This document shows, one piece after another, positions 34,193-42,960 of a stretch of DNA of 64,000 bases (within the stretch, counting starts at the first letter, position 1; each line of letters begins with the position of its first letter). The position numbers were made by a program, and so were the translations under genes. Source of the stretch: Paracoccaceae bacterium (lineage in GTDB: Bacteria > Pseudomonadota > Alphaproteobacteria > Rhodobacterales > Rhodobacteraceae); contig JANQPC010000108.1 of the NCBI GenBank assembly GCA_028285485.1, forward strand, positions 17,101 to 81,100. Direction: 5' to 3'. Below the pieces are notes generated by a model, which worked only from the letters and a program-made list of their open reading frames with translations, was not told the origin of the DNA and did no database searches.

Positions 34193-36268
34193 TTAGGCGG
34201 CGTATTTGGTCAACGTCGCGGTGGTGGCCTCGAGCGCCTTCGAGCGTTCCCGGTTTTCAGCGGTGCGCCCGGCATCGAGCAGTTCCTGCTCGCTTGTATT
34301 CGCCTGGGTGCAGAGTTGTTTCAGAATATCACGCTGGCCTTCGATGAAGCCTTCGAGCGTGGCGCGCGCATCGGCTGCCACCGCTTTGGCGTGTTCGGTT
34401 TGCAGCCCCTCAACGATGGGATCGGTTTCGGCCTGGATCATCGCCGCGAAATCGACGGCAAAGTTCCGGTAACCCCGGCGCTTGTGCCACCAGCGCGACC
34501 ACCAGCCTGTGCCGAGATCCAGCGCGATGGTCTGGCCCAGTAGCACGGGCGCGGGCACGTAAGGGGCAGGGGGCGCTTCCAGCCGGAAGGTTTCATCGGG
34601 CACGTTGAACGCCCTGAGGTAGATCTCTCGCAGCTCGGCCGCCGTTTGCATGTAGATCTTCTGGCTGGCTGTCTGCGCATTGCGCGAAAACACCTGGAAG
34701 GCGGTGCGCAAAAGCACCCGAAGCCCGGTGGCATCGTAGTTCCACACGTTCTCTTCGCCATGCTCCTCAAGATGCGCGATCAGCGAGCCCGTGGCCCGAT
34801 CCAGAAATCCGCGATGGGAGCGTTCAAGGCGTTTGTCGAAATCAAAGAGCACGTCGCGGAACGCGCGGTCATAGGCCTCAAGGCAGCGGGCCTCGATCTT
34901 ATCCAGTTCGGCGGGCACATCCTGGCGTTTGAGCGGCGCGACGGCATCGTCAGAAAGCCGCATGGCCGCGATATGCTCGGAAGTGGTGATCGAGCTCACA
35001 AGGTTCATCGCGCCCTTGGCGGTGCGGGCCACAACCTCGCTGCCGATACCGCCCTCGATCCGCTTGGCAAGTGCTTCGTAAAGTGCGGGCACGCCCGAAA
35101 GCTCCCACACAAGCTCTTCGCCCGATTTCTTGGTTTTCTTCGGCAGCCGCGCACCTGCCCAGTTGGCCAGCGCCGCGGCGCTGGCCTCGCCCAACTGATC
35201 GGGGGTGCCCTCCAGCACATGGTTCGCCCAGATTGCGCTGCCAAAGATAATCTCGGCATCGGCGGGGCCCTGATGATCCTTCAGTGTCTGGCGGATGCTG
35301 TCTTCGATCTCGGGCACCTGGGTGGCGGGATCGGCCAGTTCGTCAACCCGGTTGACGAAGATCAGAACCTCTCGGGAAGGGATGTTCGCGATCAGGCGGA
35401 TCAGGGCAAGATCAACGGTGCTGAGCGCCTGATGGGCCGAGAGCACCACCACGCAGATCCGGCTTTCGCGGATAGCCCGGATCGTGATCTGCTCGCGCAT
35501 CATGAAGGTGTCATTCACCCCCGGCGTATCGCGGATGCAGAAATCGATGGGAAATTCTTCGCGATGCAGGAACAGGTCCGCCGCCTTGGTGATATCGGCG
35601 AAGCGGCCCTGGGTGTTCGAGGTATCGGTATCGCTTTCGAAATCGTCGCCCAGGCACACATAGCGTTCGACCAGTTCCTGATCGACATAACCGTATTTGT
35701 GTTCCTGCCCGAGCAGCATCTCAAACTTCTCGCCAAGCCGCCGCTTCGATTTCTCGCGCATCTCGGCGACTTGCTTGTTGAGCGCCTCAAGCTCTTCATC
35801 TGCGCCCGCGCGGCCCGCAAGCTCGCCGATCCGCCCGCCTTTCTCCATCAGCCGATCCCATTCGGAGCCGTCGAAGAAGCGGAAGGTCGCGTGATCGCCG
35901 CCAGGCTGTTTGCGCGGGGTGATGTGAAGCGAGGTGATGACCGAGGTCCAGGGGTTCACATCGGCGGGCAGTAGCCCGGGCCAGCCCACCATCGCGTTCA
36001 CAAGCGTGGTTTTCCCCGCCTTGACCTGGCCGATCATGGTGACGGTGGGTTCCACCTTGCGGAGCTGGCGTTGAAGCTTGCGCGCGCTTTTGGCCGCGCT
36101 GCGGTCGCCCACCTCTGCAATCGTGGTGATCGCGCCTTCCAGTTCGCTGATGTTTTCCACAATAGGCGCAAGCGACTTCAGGCTTTCGCCCAGCAAAGGC
36201 GAATGCTCTGGCCGTTCGGCGGGCAGATTGCCCGTGGCATCTGCACTCATACGCTCTTCTAGGTTCAT
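34193..36268 (-). CDS. dynamin-like GTPase
   Basis: A 691-residue large GTPase from the ATG at 36268; the ATG at 36250, preceded by AGAAGAG, is an equally good start, and the frame is open to 36493 inside the neighbour. G1 is GQVKAGKT (80-87), G2 Thr108 in NPWTSVIT, G3 DTPG (247-250) and G4 NRVD (306-309). About 45 residues with a coiled-coil look (155-200) are inserted before G3. The C-terminal half is helical, as in dynamin stalks. A Trp/Arg cluster WWSRWWHKRRG (589-599) could be a membrane-insertion paddle. Dynamin-like proteins remodel or tether membranes. Second of three consecutive GTPase-type genes. Confidence 0.82.
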   Translation of the reverse strand: MNLEERMSADATGNLPAERPEHSPLLGESLKSLAPIVENISELEGAITTIAEVGDRSAAKSARKLQRQLRKVEPTVTMIGQVKAGKTTLVNAMVGWPGLLPADVNPWTSVITSLHITPRKQPGGDHATFRFFDGSEWDRLMEKGGRIGELAGRAGADEELEALNKQVAEMREKSKRRLGEKFEMLLGQEHKYGYVDQELVERYVCLGDDFESDTDTSNTQGRFADITKAADLFLHREEFPIDFCIRDTPGVNDTFMMREQITIRAIRESRICVVVLSAHQALSTVDLALIRLIANIPSREVLIFVNRVDELADPATQVPEIEDSIRQTLKDHQGPADAEIIFGSAIWANHVLEGTPDQLGEASAAALANWAGARLPKKTKKSGEELVWELSGVPALYEALAKRIEGGIGSEVVARTAKGAMNLVSSITTSEHIAAMRLSDDAVAPLKRQDVPAELDKIEARCLEAYDRAFRDVLFDFDKRLERSHRGFLDRATGSLIAHLEEHGEENVWNYDATGLRVLLRTAFQVFSRNAQTASQKIYMQTAAELREIYLRAFNVPDETFRLEAPPAPYVPAPVLLGQTIALDLGTGWWSRWWHKRRGYRNFAVDFAAMIQAETDPIVEGLQTEHAKAVAADARATLEGFIEGQRDILKQLCTQANTSEQELLDAGRTAENRERSKALEATTATLTKYAA

Positions 36269-36401
36269 GCGGCACCCATCGTCTTGCGCGGGAGGCGCGG
36301 CGCAAATCCCGGGCGCCCGCCCGCACCCTGCTTGATTGCGCCACAAAGTGGTGATTTTTGGGCTGTTACGGGGCGATAGGGGTGCATGGGCGGCCTTCGG
36401 C

Positions 36402-37592
36402 TTATGCCGCCAAGCGGGATTCGAAATCGCGGCGAAGCTGCAACAGCAGCGATGCGGCATCGACAGCGGGGGCCGTTCCGGGCTCCAGCTCAAGGAGGAT
36501 CAGAAGCTCCTCGGCCTCGCTCAGCGTGTTGGCAAGGGCCGTCAGGCCCGTGGTGGGCTCCTGATCGGCATCGGTCAGCATCTCCGAAAGCGCGCTCAGC
36601 GTCTCGCCGCAATGGGCAAGCACATGGGCGGGATCGGGCGCATCCTCGGCGCGGATATCGCTCAAAAGCGCGCCGCCGCGATCCCTCAGATAGGTGAAGG
36701 CGCGGGCGTAAAGTTCCATGATTTCATCGGGTTCCTCGGGCTCCGCCACGGGTGCCGCCGGTTCGGGCGCGGCCGGGGCCGGGGCGGCGGCCCGCACATG
36801 GCTCGGATCGACCGATTTGAGGAAAAACAGCGCGCCATCGGCATCGGCGCGGCGCCCGGCATCGGAATGGCGGCGAATACGGTCAACCAGAGCCTGAACG
36901 CCCTCGGTGGCTAGCACCTGTTTACCATGATCGGTCTCGAAACCGATCGGAAGCACATCCAGAAATTCCGTCTTGAAGTGCTTGGCCATGGCCAGCGCGC
37001 GATCCTGCAAGGCCACGCGATCGGGCCCATCGGCGCTTCCGGTCAGCACCAGATAGGCATGGTCCATCATCTGGTCGGGCACCGTTTCCCAGATCCGAAG
37101 CTCGGATTCGGTGAATTTGGGGCTTACCCAAAGGGCGATATCGGTGCGGCTCATCGCCCAGCTGATCGCGGCCCGCTGCTGGTGCGGGGCGGCATCGGCA
37201 GCCACGTCCAGCAGGCTGATGCGTTCGAGGATCGGCGCGGGATGGCCGAATGATACGAAGACCGCATCCATGTATTTCTCGGGGCTGAAGCGGCCCTCGA
37301 TCGTGCGCACGGTTCCATCAAGCAGGGTGATTTCGCAGGTTTCCTGCGGTGCGAAGTGCAGCTCCAGCGGGATCGAGAAGTCATGCTCCTCTGGGGCAGC
37401 TTCGCCCGCCAGGGCCCTGAAAAGATCCATTCTTTCCCGGCAGGGCAGGCCCACGAGCGCCACGCGCACCGGGGCCGTCAACTGATCGATCAGCCGGTTG
37501 GCGCGGGTGCGAACGGTCTCGGGCAGCGCGTCTGCGGCGCTCACAGCGCGCAGCTTCCACACGATATCGTCAATCGGCCCCAACGCGTTCAC
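36402..37592 (-). CDS. degenerate GTPase-like (pseudo-GTPase) protein
   Basis: A 396-residue protein with a GTPase-like start that has lost the catalytic residues. The P-loop position reads ALVGLPCRERMDLFRALAG (45-63), with no GKS/T. The G3 position is LLDVAADA instead of DxxG, and the G4 position LVLTGSADGPD is only vaguely TxxD. After a Pro/Ala/Glu linker (about 265-290) comes a helical domain of about 105 residues. The ATG overlaps the PP2C stop (4 bp), so it is translationally coupled. A pseudo-GTPase next to two active dynamin-type GTPases suggests a regulatory partner or dimer half. The GTPase origin is inference from pattern. Confidence 0.65.
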   Translation of the reverse strand: MNALGPIDDIVWKLRAVSAADALPETVRTRANRLIDQLTAPVRVALVGLPCRERMDLFRALAGEAAPEEHDFSIPLELHFAPQETCEITLLDGTVRTIEGRFSPEKYMDAVFVSFGHPAPILERISLLDVAADAAPHQQRAAISWAMSRTDIALWVSPKFTESELRIWETVPDQMMDHAYLVLTGSADGPDRVALQDRALAMAKHFKTEFLDVLPIGFETDHGKQVLATEGVQALVDRIRRHSDAGRRADADGALFFLKSVDPSHVRAAAPAPAAPEPAAPVAEPEEPDEIMELYARAFTYLRDRGGALLSDIRAEDAPDPAHVLAHCGETLSALSEMLTDADQEPTTGLTALANTLSEAEELLILLELEPGTAPAVDAASLLLQLRRDFESRLAA

Positions 37593-38542
37593 GATTGGCC
37601 ATCCGCGGCTTTGTAAAGCGTGCCGCCGGTGCGGCGGCCCTGCTGACGGCGCGGGCGCACGGATACTTCGCTCAGATGCAGCCGCTGGGGCATGTCTGAC
37701 ACGGCGGAACGCCGCCCAAGCGGCCGGGTGGCCACGCGGCCCGAAGCGGTATCATCGAGCGCCACCTTGATGACCGACATCGAAACATTGTCCTGATCAG
37801 GATCGGCAAGCTCTTCCAGCGCGGTTAGAAACCCATCCGCGATCTCGGAGGCTGGCTCATCCTGCAACTTATCGAGCGTTTCCGCGATTTCCTCGTTTTC
37901 AAGGAATTGCAGCCCGTCGCTGGAGACCACGACGATATCGCCGTCCTGCAGAACGAACGGGTCCGCCGGGCAATCGATGCGCACGATATCGTCGCCCGCG
38001 AGTACCGAGGTCAGGCAGTTGCGATCAGGGTGATCGCGCGCGATCTCGGAATCCATCAGCCCCGAATGCACCATGAAATCGATCTGCGGGGCCATCGAGT
38101 GATCTTCGTTCAGCTGCCTGAGCCGCCCGTTGCGGAACAGGTAGAGCGGTGAATCCCCGATCGAAATCCAGTGCATCCGCGAGCCGTTCAGCACCACGGC
38201 CACCAGCGTGGCCCCCATGCCCGCGGCCTCGGGATGCTCCACCACATGGGCGCGCAGGCATTCATTGGCGCTTTCCGCGGCGGCGTGAAGCACCGAGACG
38301 ATGTTCATCGCAAGCGCGTCGGGCGCGGCGGATTGAAACTTCAACTCGCTATAGACTTCCGTCATCACGATCTTTGAAGCCACATCGCCCGCGGCATGGC
38401 CGCCCATGCCATCGGCCAGCACGGCCACGCCGAAATCCGATCCCAACGGGAAGTCGCTGATCACAGCGTCTTCCTGATGGTCCCGCATCCCCTGGCTCAG
38501 GGCCGATGCTGCAGAGAAAGTGGCTTCAGAAGGTCGCCGCAT
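37589..38542 (-). CDS. PP2C-type Ser/Thr protein phosphatase
   Basis: A 317-residue PPM/PP2C phosphatase with its metal-binding residues in place: DHQEDAV (21-27), VLADGMGGHAAGD (41-53), a middle GDSPLYLFR, VVSSDGLQFL, and DQDNVSMSVI near the end. About 50 residues after the domain are basic and probably disordered. The start is taken at the ATG (38542) that overlaps the FHA stop by 17 bp; the frame is open upstream to 38641. It should reverse phosphorylation by the linked kinase. No membrane segment. Confidence 0.88.
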   Translation of the reverse strand: MRRPSEATFSAASALSQGMRDHQEDAVISDFPLGSDFGVAVLADGMGGHAAGDVASKIVMTEVYSELKFQSAAPDALAMNIVSVLHAAAESANECLRAHVVEHPEAAGMGATLVAVVLNGSRMHWISIGDSPLYLFRNGRLRQLNEDHSMAPQIDFMVHSGLMDSEIARDHPDRNCLTSVLAGDDIVRIDCPADPFVLQDGDIVVVSSDGLQFLENEEIAETLDKLQDEPASEIADGFLTALEELADPDQDNVSMSVIKVALDDTASGRVATRPLGRRSAVSDMPQRLHLSEVSVRPRRQQGRRTGGTLYKAADGQS

Positions 38543-40037
38543 CGCCGTCGTTTGCCCCGTCGCTATCTTCCCAGACGAAATCCGGGCCGCAAAGCGCCAG
38601 GAAGCGCAGCGTGGTTTCGCCGATCCGAATGTGATCGCCATCGTTGAGCGGCTCGGTGCTGAGCACCGGCATGTCGTTCAGCCGCACGAGGTTCGCCTTG
38701 CCGCCATGGCCGAGGTAGAATTTGCGCTGCTCATCGTCATAGGCGATGGCGGCGTGGTTATCGCGCGAGATCGAGGTATCGCCGAAATCCAGCCGCACGG
38801 CCTGGCCTTCGCCGCGCCCGATCTTCGAGGCGCCTGCGGTGAGCGTGAAGCACGCGCCGTGGCCGGGGCCTTTAACAACCATGATCCAGCCCACCGGGTT
38901 CATCGTGTGGGTGGTGGGCACGATGGGTTTGGGGGCGCTGCCCTCGGCGGCAAACGGATCGGGCGCTGCATCCTCGGGGCGGGTGAAGCCCAGAAGGCGG
39001 GTTTTCACCCGGCCCGCGCGGCGGCGGGGCTGCGGCGCTTCGGCGGGCTCACCGCCGGCCTCGCCGACCGGCTGGCCGCCGATATCCCAGATCTTCTTGG
39101 GCGCCGCCGCTGCGGCGGCCTCGGCCGGGGCCGATTTGGCGAGGATCTGATTGGTGCGTTCCATGATCCGGTCTTCCGCCGGGGTATCGAAGAAAAGCGA
39201 GGCATCGGGGGGCGTATCGTCCACCGGCTCGTCTTCATACACCTCGCCCGCATCGGGCGTGGCCGGCATCGCCTGCGGCTCTGCCTCCTCGATCTGCATC
39301 TCCACCTCAAGCTCGGGCGCTTCGGGCGCGGGCTCGGGGCTGCGTGCGAAAAGCGAAGGTGCGGGGGCGGGCTGCGGCCCGGGGGCCATCTCAGGCGCCA
39401 TTTCGGGTTCGGGCGCCCGGGCCGGTTCCATCGGCGGCTCCAGGGCCTGCTCCCCAGGCATCGGCTCTTGCAGCGATTCCCGAAGTGCGGCGGAAATCAT
39501 CGCGGCATCCGCCTCATCGGGCTCATTCGAAGGCTGGGCTGCGGCGGGCGCTTGCGGCGCCGCTGTCGCGGGCTCTGCCGCAGGGGACGGCTCGGGAGCG
39601 CCTTCGAAGTGGTCGACGTATTCGAGCGTATCATCCACCTCGGATTCATCTTCGTGCCGCTTGCCCTCGGCGGCATCCCAAGCCATCGCATCCGGCGCCA
39701 TCGGCTCTGACGGATCCGGCAGGAACGGGTCGTCTGCCGCATTGAACGGGTCGGCCTCGGCGGCCGGCTTCGGCTCGGCCCCGTTCAGCGAGGCAGAGGC
39801 CGCATCGCGGAAGGCATCGAGATCGCTTGCCTGGCCCGCGCCGTTTTCAACGGGCACCTCGAAGGCCGTGATCGAGGGCGCGTGCGGCGCCTCGGGCTCG
39901 GGTGCGCCGAAGGCCTGCGCATGCATCTGCTGGGCGCTGAAATCACCCTCGCCCGCATCGGCCCCGGTGGCATCGGACGATCTATAAGCTTGGTGCGAAT
40001 TCTTTTTCTTCGCGATGATTTCCTGAAGGAATTTCAT
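38526..40037 (-). CDS. FHA-domain protein with long disordered acidic region
   Basis: A 503-residue protein. The N-terminus is short and basic (MKFLQEIIAKKKN). Residues about 30-310 are very rich in Pro, Ala, Glu and Asp and likely disordered, with several Thr-containing acidic patches (DDTLEY, DDTPPD, FDTPAED). The FHA domain spans about 385-482: KIGRGEG (405-411) with the key Arg, TSISRDNHA (421-429), and LVRLNDMPV. FHA domains bind phosphothreonine, so it probably recognises a target of the kinase encoded just upstream (4-bp overlap). It may act as scaffold between kinase, phosphatase and GTPases. Confidence 0.87.
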   Translation of the reverse strand: MKFLQEIIAKKKNSHQAYRSSDATGADAGEGDFSAQQMHAQAFGAPEPEAPHAPSITAFEVPVENGAGQASDLDAFRDAASASLNGAEPKPAAEADPFNAADDPFLPDPSEPMAPDAMAWDAAEGKRHEDESEVDDTLEYVDHFEGAPEPSPAAEPATAAPQAPAAAQPSNEPDEADAAMISAALRESLQEPMPGEQALEPPMEPARAPEPEMAPEMAPGPQPAPAPSLFARSPEPAPEAPELEVEMQIEEAEPQAMPATPDAGEVYEDEPVDDTPPDASLFFDTPAEDRIMERTNQILAKSAPAEAAAAAAPKKIWDIGGQPVGEAGGEPAEAPQPRRRAGRVKTRLLGFTRPEDAAPDPFAAEGSAPKPIVPTTHTMNPVGWIMVVKGPGHGACFTLTAGASKIGRGEGQAVRLDFGDTSISRDNHAAIAYDDEQRKFYLGHGGKANLVRLNDMPVLSTEPLNDGDHIRIGETTLRFLALCGPDFVWEDSDGANDGDAATF

Positions 40038-41296
40038 CTGCCCGCCTTTCCAACGATATCTGATTGCGGTTTGTCTTCCTGCCGGGGGCGCCGGAATGGG
40101 ACGCCGAAGATCCGCCCGAAAAACGAACGGTTGCGGCCGGTCGTTCCATCGCCGGCCGTGTGTGAAAGGATTTGCGTGGGGTTGTCGCGCAGTTCGGGGA
40201 AGGGCCGGGGCGGTTTGGCCTCGGCCTCTGCCGGCGCCGCCGCCGGGGCAGGGGCCCGAGTATCGGATTCGTCGAGCACTTCCTTGTTCGTCTCTTCCAC
40301 CAGCGCGAGGATCGCATCCTCCATCTGCCGGTCTTCCTTGGCCTTGGCGCGCGCGGCCTGGCGGCGGCGCGCCTCGTCGATCTCTTCCAGCCAGGCATGC
40401 GCCGATTGCAGGCGATCCTTGGGGAAGATCTCAAGGCAGGTATCGATGGCGCCCAGGAAGAAGCGATCGTAATCGCGGTTGTAGCCCAAAAGCGGCTGAT
40501 AGGGATCGGGGCGATCCTCGGCCACTGCCGAAAGCCGCGCCTGGCTCACCGGCGGCGCATTGCCCGAGATCAGATGATAGAACGTGGCCGCCAGCGCATA
40601 GAGATCGGCCGAAAGCGTTTGCTTTGAGCCGTGGATGTAGAATTCCTGCGGAGAGTAGCCGTCTTTCACCGTGTGCTGGGCCGATAGCACCCGGCTCACC
40701 CGGATCGCCTCTTCCCGCGCCGCGCCGAAATCGATCAGAACGGGGTTGTTGTAGTCATCCAGCAGGATGTTGTCGGGCGAGATATCGCGATGGAGGATCC
40801 CCCGGTCGTGGATATAGGCCACGGCCGACAGCATCTTCAGCAGGATGTCTTTGATCTCGGTGGGCCCCAGCCGGTAGGGCTCTTGCTCGATCACATCGAG
40901 CATGTCGCGGCCTTCCACGAAATCGAGCGCCATATAGGCGGTGTGATTATCCTCGAACACCTGGTGCACGCCCACGATATGCGGGTGCTGCAGCTTGGCA
41001 AGCGCGCGGGCCTCCTGGCCGAACAGGCGCACGATGGCTTCGAACTCATCGGCGTGGGCGCGCGAGCGCACGCGCACCGTCTTGTTCTGGCGCATGCACA
41101 TGGAACTCGGGAAGCATTCCTTGATAACAACGGTGCGGTCCAGACTGTCCCGCGCCAGATACGTCATCCCGAACCCGCCGGAATTGAGGAATCGTTCGAT
41201 GGTGTACTGGCCGCGCAAAAGCACCGTGCCGTTGGGAAGTTCGTCACCGAACGTCCCTTCGCTTCCATCGCCCGTCTGATGTGCCTCGGCCGTCAT
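40034..41296 (-). CDS. Hanks-type Ser/Thr protein kinase
   Basis: A 420-residue kinase with all key residues: Gly loop NSGGFGMTYLA (38-48), Lys59 in VVIKE, catalytic HRD (169-171) with Asn176, and DFG (189-191), then HTVKDGYSPQEFY in the activation region. No transmembrane helix and no PASTA domain. A tail from about residue 345 has DNPTQILSHT, where Thr374 with Leu at +3 fits an FHA-binding phosphosite. A basic aromatic end, NRSFFGRIFGVPFRRPR, might bind membrane. The start is the ATG at 41296; the frame extends to 41347. First gene of the eight-gene operon. Confidence 0.9.
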   Translation of the reverse strand: MTAEAHQTGDGSEGTFGDELPNGTVLLRGQYTIERFLNSGGFGMTYLARDSLDRTVVIKECFPSSMCMRQNKTVRVRSRAHADEFEAIVRLFGQEARALAKLQHPHIVGVHQVFEDNHTAYMALDFVEGRDMLDVIEQEPYRLGPTEIKDILLKMLSAVAYIHDRGILHRDISPDNILLDDYNNPVLIDFGAAREEAIRVSRVLSAQHTVKDGYSPQEFYIHGSKQTLSADLYALAATFYHLISGNAPPVSQARLSAVAEDRPDPYQPLLGYNRDYDRFFLGAIDTCLEIFPKDRLQSAHAWLEEIDEARRRQAARAKAKEDRQMEDAILALVEETNKEVLDESDTRAPAPAAAPAEAEAKPPRPFPELRDNPTQILSHTAGDGTTGRNRSFFGRIFGVPFRRPRQEDKPQSDIVGKAGR

Positions 41297-41871
41297 CCCG
41301 TTTCCGAACCCCTGCGCACTGCAACCTTCAGGCAGGGCACACCCCACCTGTCTTCAACCCCGAGAAGTGAAAAAACAAATGGGCGAAAAAATGGTCGCAT
41401 TCCGGTTTTCATGGGTCCGTTGGAAACAGTGATCGGGGGCGTGCGGGGCTTTGTTCTTGCAAAACCACAGTCTTGCGGGGGCCAAGGCGGCCCGGTGTGG
41501 CGAAGATTGGGCGGGTGCCACGCCATGGCAGGCGCAATAAGATGCCGGTGCGGGGCTTGCGATTGGGCGCCTTTTCGCGCGGCGCCGCGCCCCAAACCGG
41601 CGCCTTTGCCAAGTCTCCCAGCGATTTCCGGCACCGCCCGCGTAGCGCGATGGCCTCACCCGATACCCCGATGGCGGAAGTGGCGCGCCGCGGCCCTCCG
41701 CCCCGGCCTGCGCCTGAAGGGCGCGCAGGGCCACGTTCAAAGCGCCGCCCCGCGGTTTTCCTGCTGTCTTTGCCGCCGGTTAACGCCGGTTTGGCCATAA
41801 TCTTGCCACGGCTGCGATGCATGGATGGCCGAGGCAGTTAACCAACAGGCGTTCCCAGAGCGCACCGAGCA
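41297..41871. other. 575-bp divergent intergenic region
   Basis: This lies between the kinase operon (minus) and the GT2 gene (plus). Open frames up to about 137 codons occur on both strands but have composition typical of GC-rich noise (Arg/Pro/Gly-rich) and no domain. A locally AT-rich patch at about 41365-41400 (AAAAAACAAATGGG, GAAAAAATGG) is the best candidate for promoter sequence of the kinase operon. No tRNA or clear hairpin was seen. Confidence 0.45.
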
Positions 41872-42960
41872 ATGATAAAAACCGCAAAGGCGCGCCGGGG
41901 CAAACCGCCCTTCGTGCCTGTCAAAACCACCGCAGGGCCCGCGTTTTCGCGCACCACCCGTGGCCGCAGCCAGCTTCGGGGCGAGCCCGCTCCGCTGAAA
42001 CTGATCATCCAGATCCCGTGCTATAACGAGGAAGAGCAGCTTCCCGCGATGCTGGCCGAACTGCCCCGCGCGGTTGAGGGCTTCGACACGGTTGAATGGC
42101 TGGTGATCGATGATGGCTCAACGGACCGCACCGTTGACGTGGCTCATGAGAACGGCGTCGATCACGTGATCAGCCTTGGCCACAACCAGGGCCTTGCGCG
42201 CGGCTTCATGCGGGGGCTGGAAGAATGCCTCAAGCGCGGCGCCGATGTGATCGTGAACACCGATGCCGACAATCAGTATAAGGCCAGCTTCATTCCGGCG
42301 CTGACCGCGCCGGTTCTCTCAGGCGAGGCGCAGATTGTGGTCGGCGCCCGGCCGATCGGGGCGATCGAGCATTTCTCGCCCGTCAAGCGCTTCCTGCAAA
42401 CGCTGGGCAGCCGCGTTGTGGGCCTGGCCTCGGGCACCCAGATCGAGGATGCGCCAAGCGGCTTTCGCGCGATCCACCGCGATGCCGCGGTGCGGCTCTA
42501 CGTGTTCAACCCGTTTACCTACACGTTGGAGACGCTGATCCAGGCCGGGCGGCTGGCGATCCCGGTCAAATCCGTGCCGGTGGAGGTGAACCCGCCCACG
42601 CGGCCGTCGCGGCTCTTCCGCTCAACCGCGCGCTACGTTGCGCGGTCGGCGAAAACGATCCTGCGCATTCTCATTCTCTACAAGCCGCTGAGGATCTTCA
42701 CGCTTGCCTCGGTGATCGTGGCCACGCCGGGCGTGGCGGCCTTCCTGCGGTTCACCTATTTCTACATGATCGGGCAGGGCGACGGGAAACTTCAATCGCT
42801 GATCATCGGCGCCGCCCTGATCGCGGCGGGCGCGGTGCTGTTCATCGGCGGGGTACTCGCCGATCTCATCGCCGCGAACCGGGTGATGCTGGCCGAGCTT
42901 CGCAGCCGCCAGCTTCTGAACGATATCTCGGGTGAGCGCCCGAACCCGCATCTGAAATGA
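41872..42960 (+). CDS. GT2-family glycosyltransferase (polyprenyl-phosphate sugar synthase type)
   Basis: A 362-residue protein with a GT-A domain: LIIQIPCYNEEEQLPAML, VIDDGSTDRT, VNTDADNQYK (the DxD) and a downstream ETLIQAG. Two membrane helices occur near the C-terminus (about 275-300 and 315-340). This matches DPM1/GtrB-like enzymes that load a sugar from a nucleotide donor on to undecaprenyl phosphate at the inner membrane. The first 40 residues are basic and could be an over-extended start. It overlaps the next gene by 4 bp, and that gene may use the lipid-linked sugar. Confidence 0.85.
   Translation: MIKTAKARRGKPPFVPVKTTAGPAFSRTTRGRSQLRGEPAPLKLIIQIPCYNEEEQLPAMLAELPRAVEGFDTVEWLVIDDGSTDRTVDVAHENGVDHVISLGHNQGLARGFMRGLEECLKRGADVIVNTDADNQYKASFIPALTAPVLSGEAQIVVGARPIGAIEHFSPVKRFLQTLGSRVVGLASGTQIEDAPSGFRAIHRDAAVRLYVFNPFTYTLETLIQAGRLAIPVKSVPVEVNPPTRPSRLFRSTARYVARSAKTILRILILYKPLRIFTLASVIVATPGVAAFLRFTYFYMIGQGDGKLQSLIIGAALIAAGAVLFIGGVLADLIAANRVMLAELRSRQLLNDISGERPNPHLK

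Noticed and set aside
34646..35974. 442-codon plus-strand open frame
   Set aside because: Antisense to the dynamin-like GTPase, whose G1, G3 and G4 motifs are intact.
36269..36493. N-terminal extension of the dynamin-like protein
   Set aside because: The extra 75 codons overlap the preceding gene and read as Arg/Pro/Cys-rich noise; an ATG after the neighbour stop fits better.
41473..41841. 122-codon open frame upstream of the GT2 gene
   Set aside because: Arg/Pro-rich product, no domain; typical of chance frames in GC-rich DNA.
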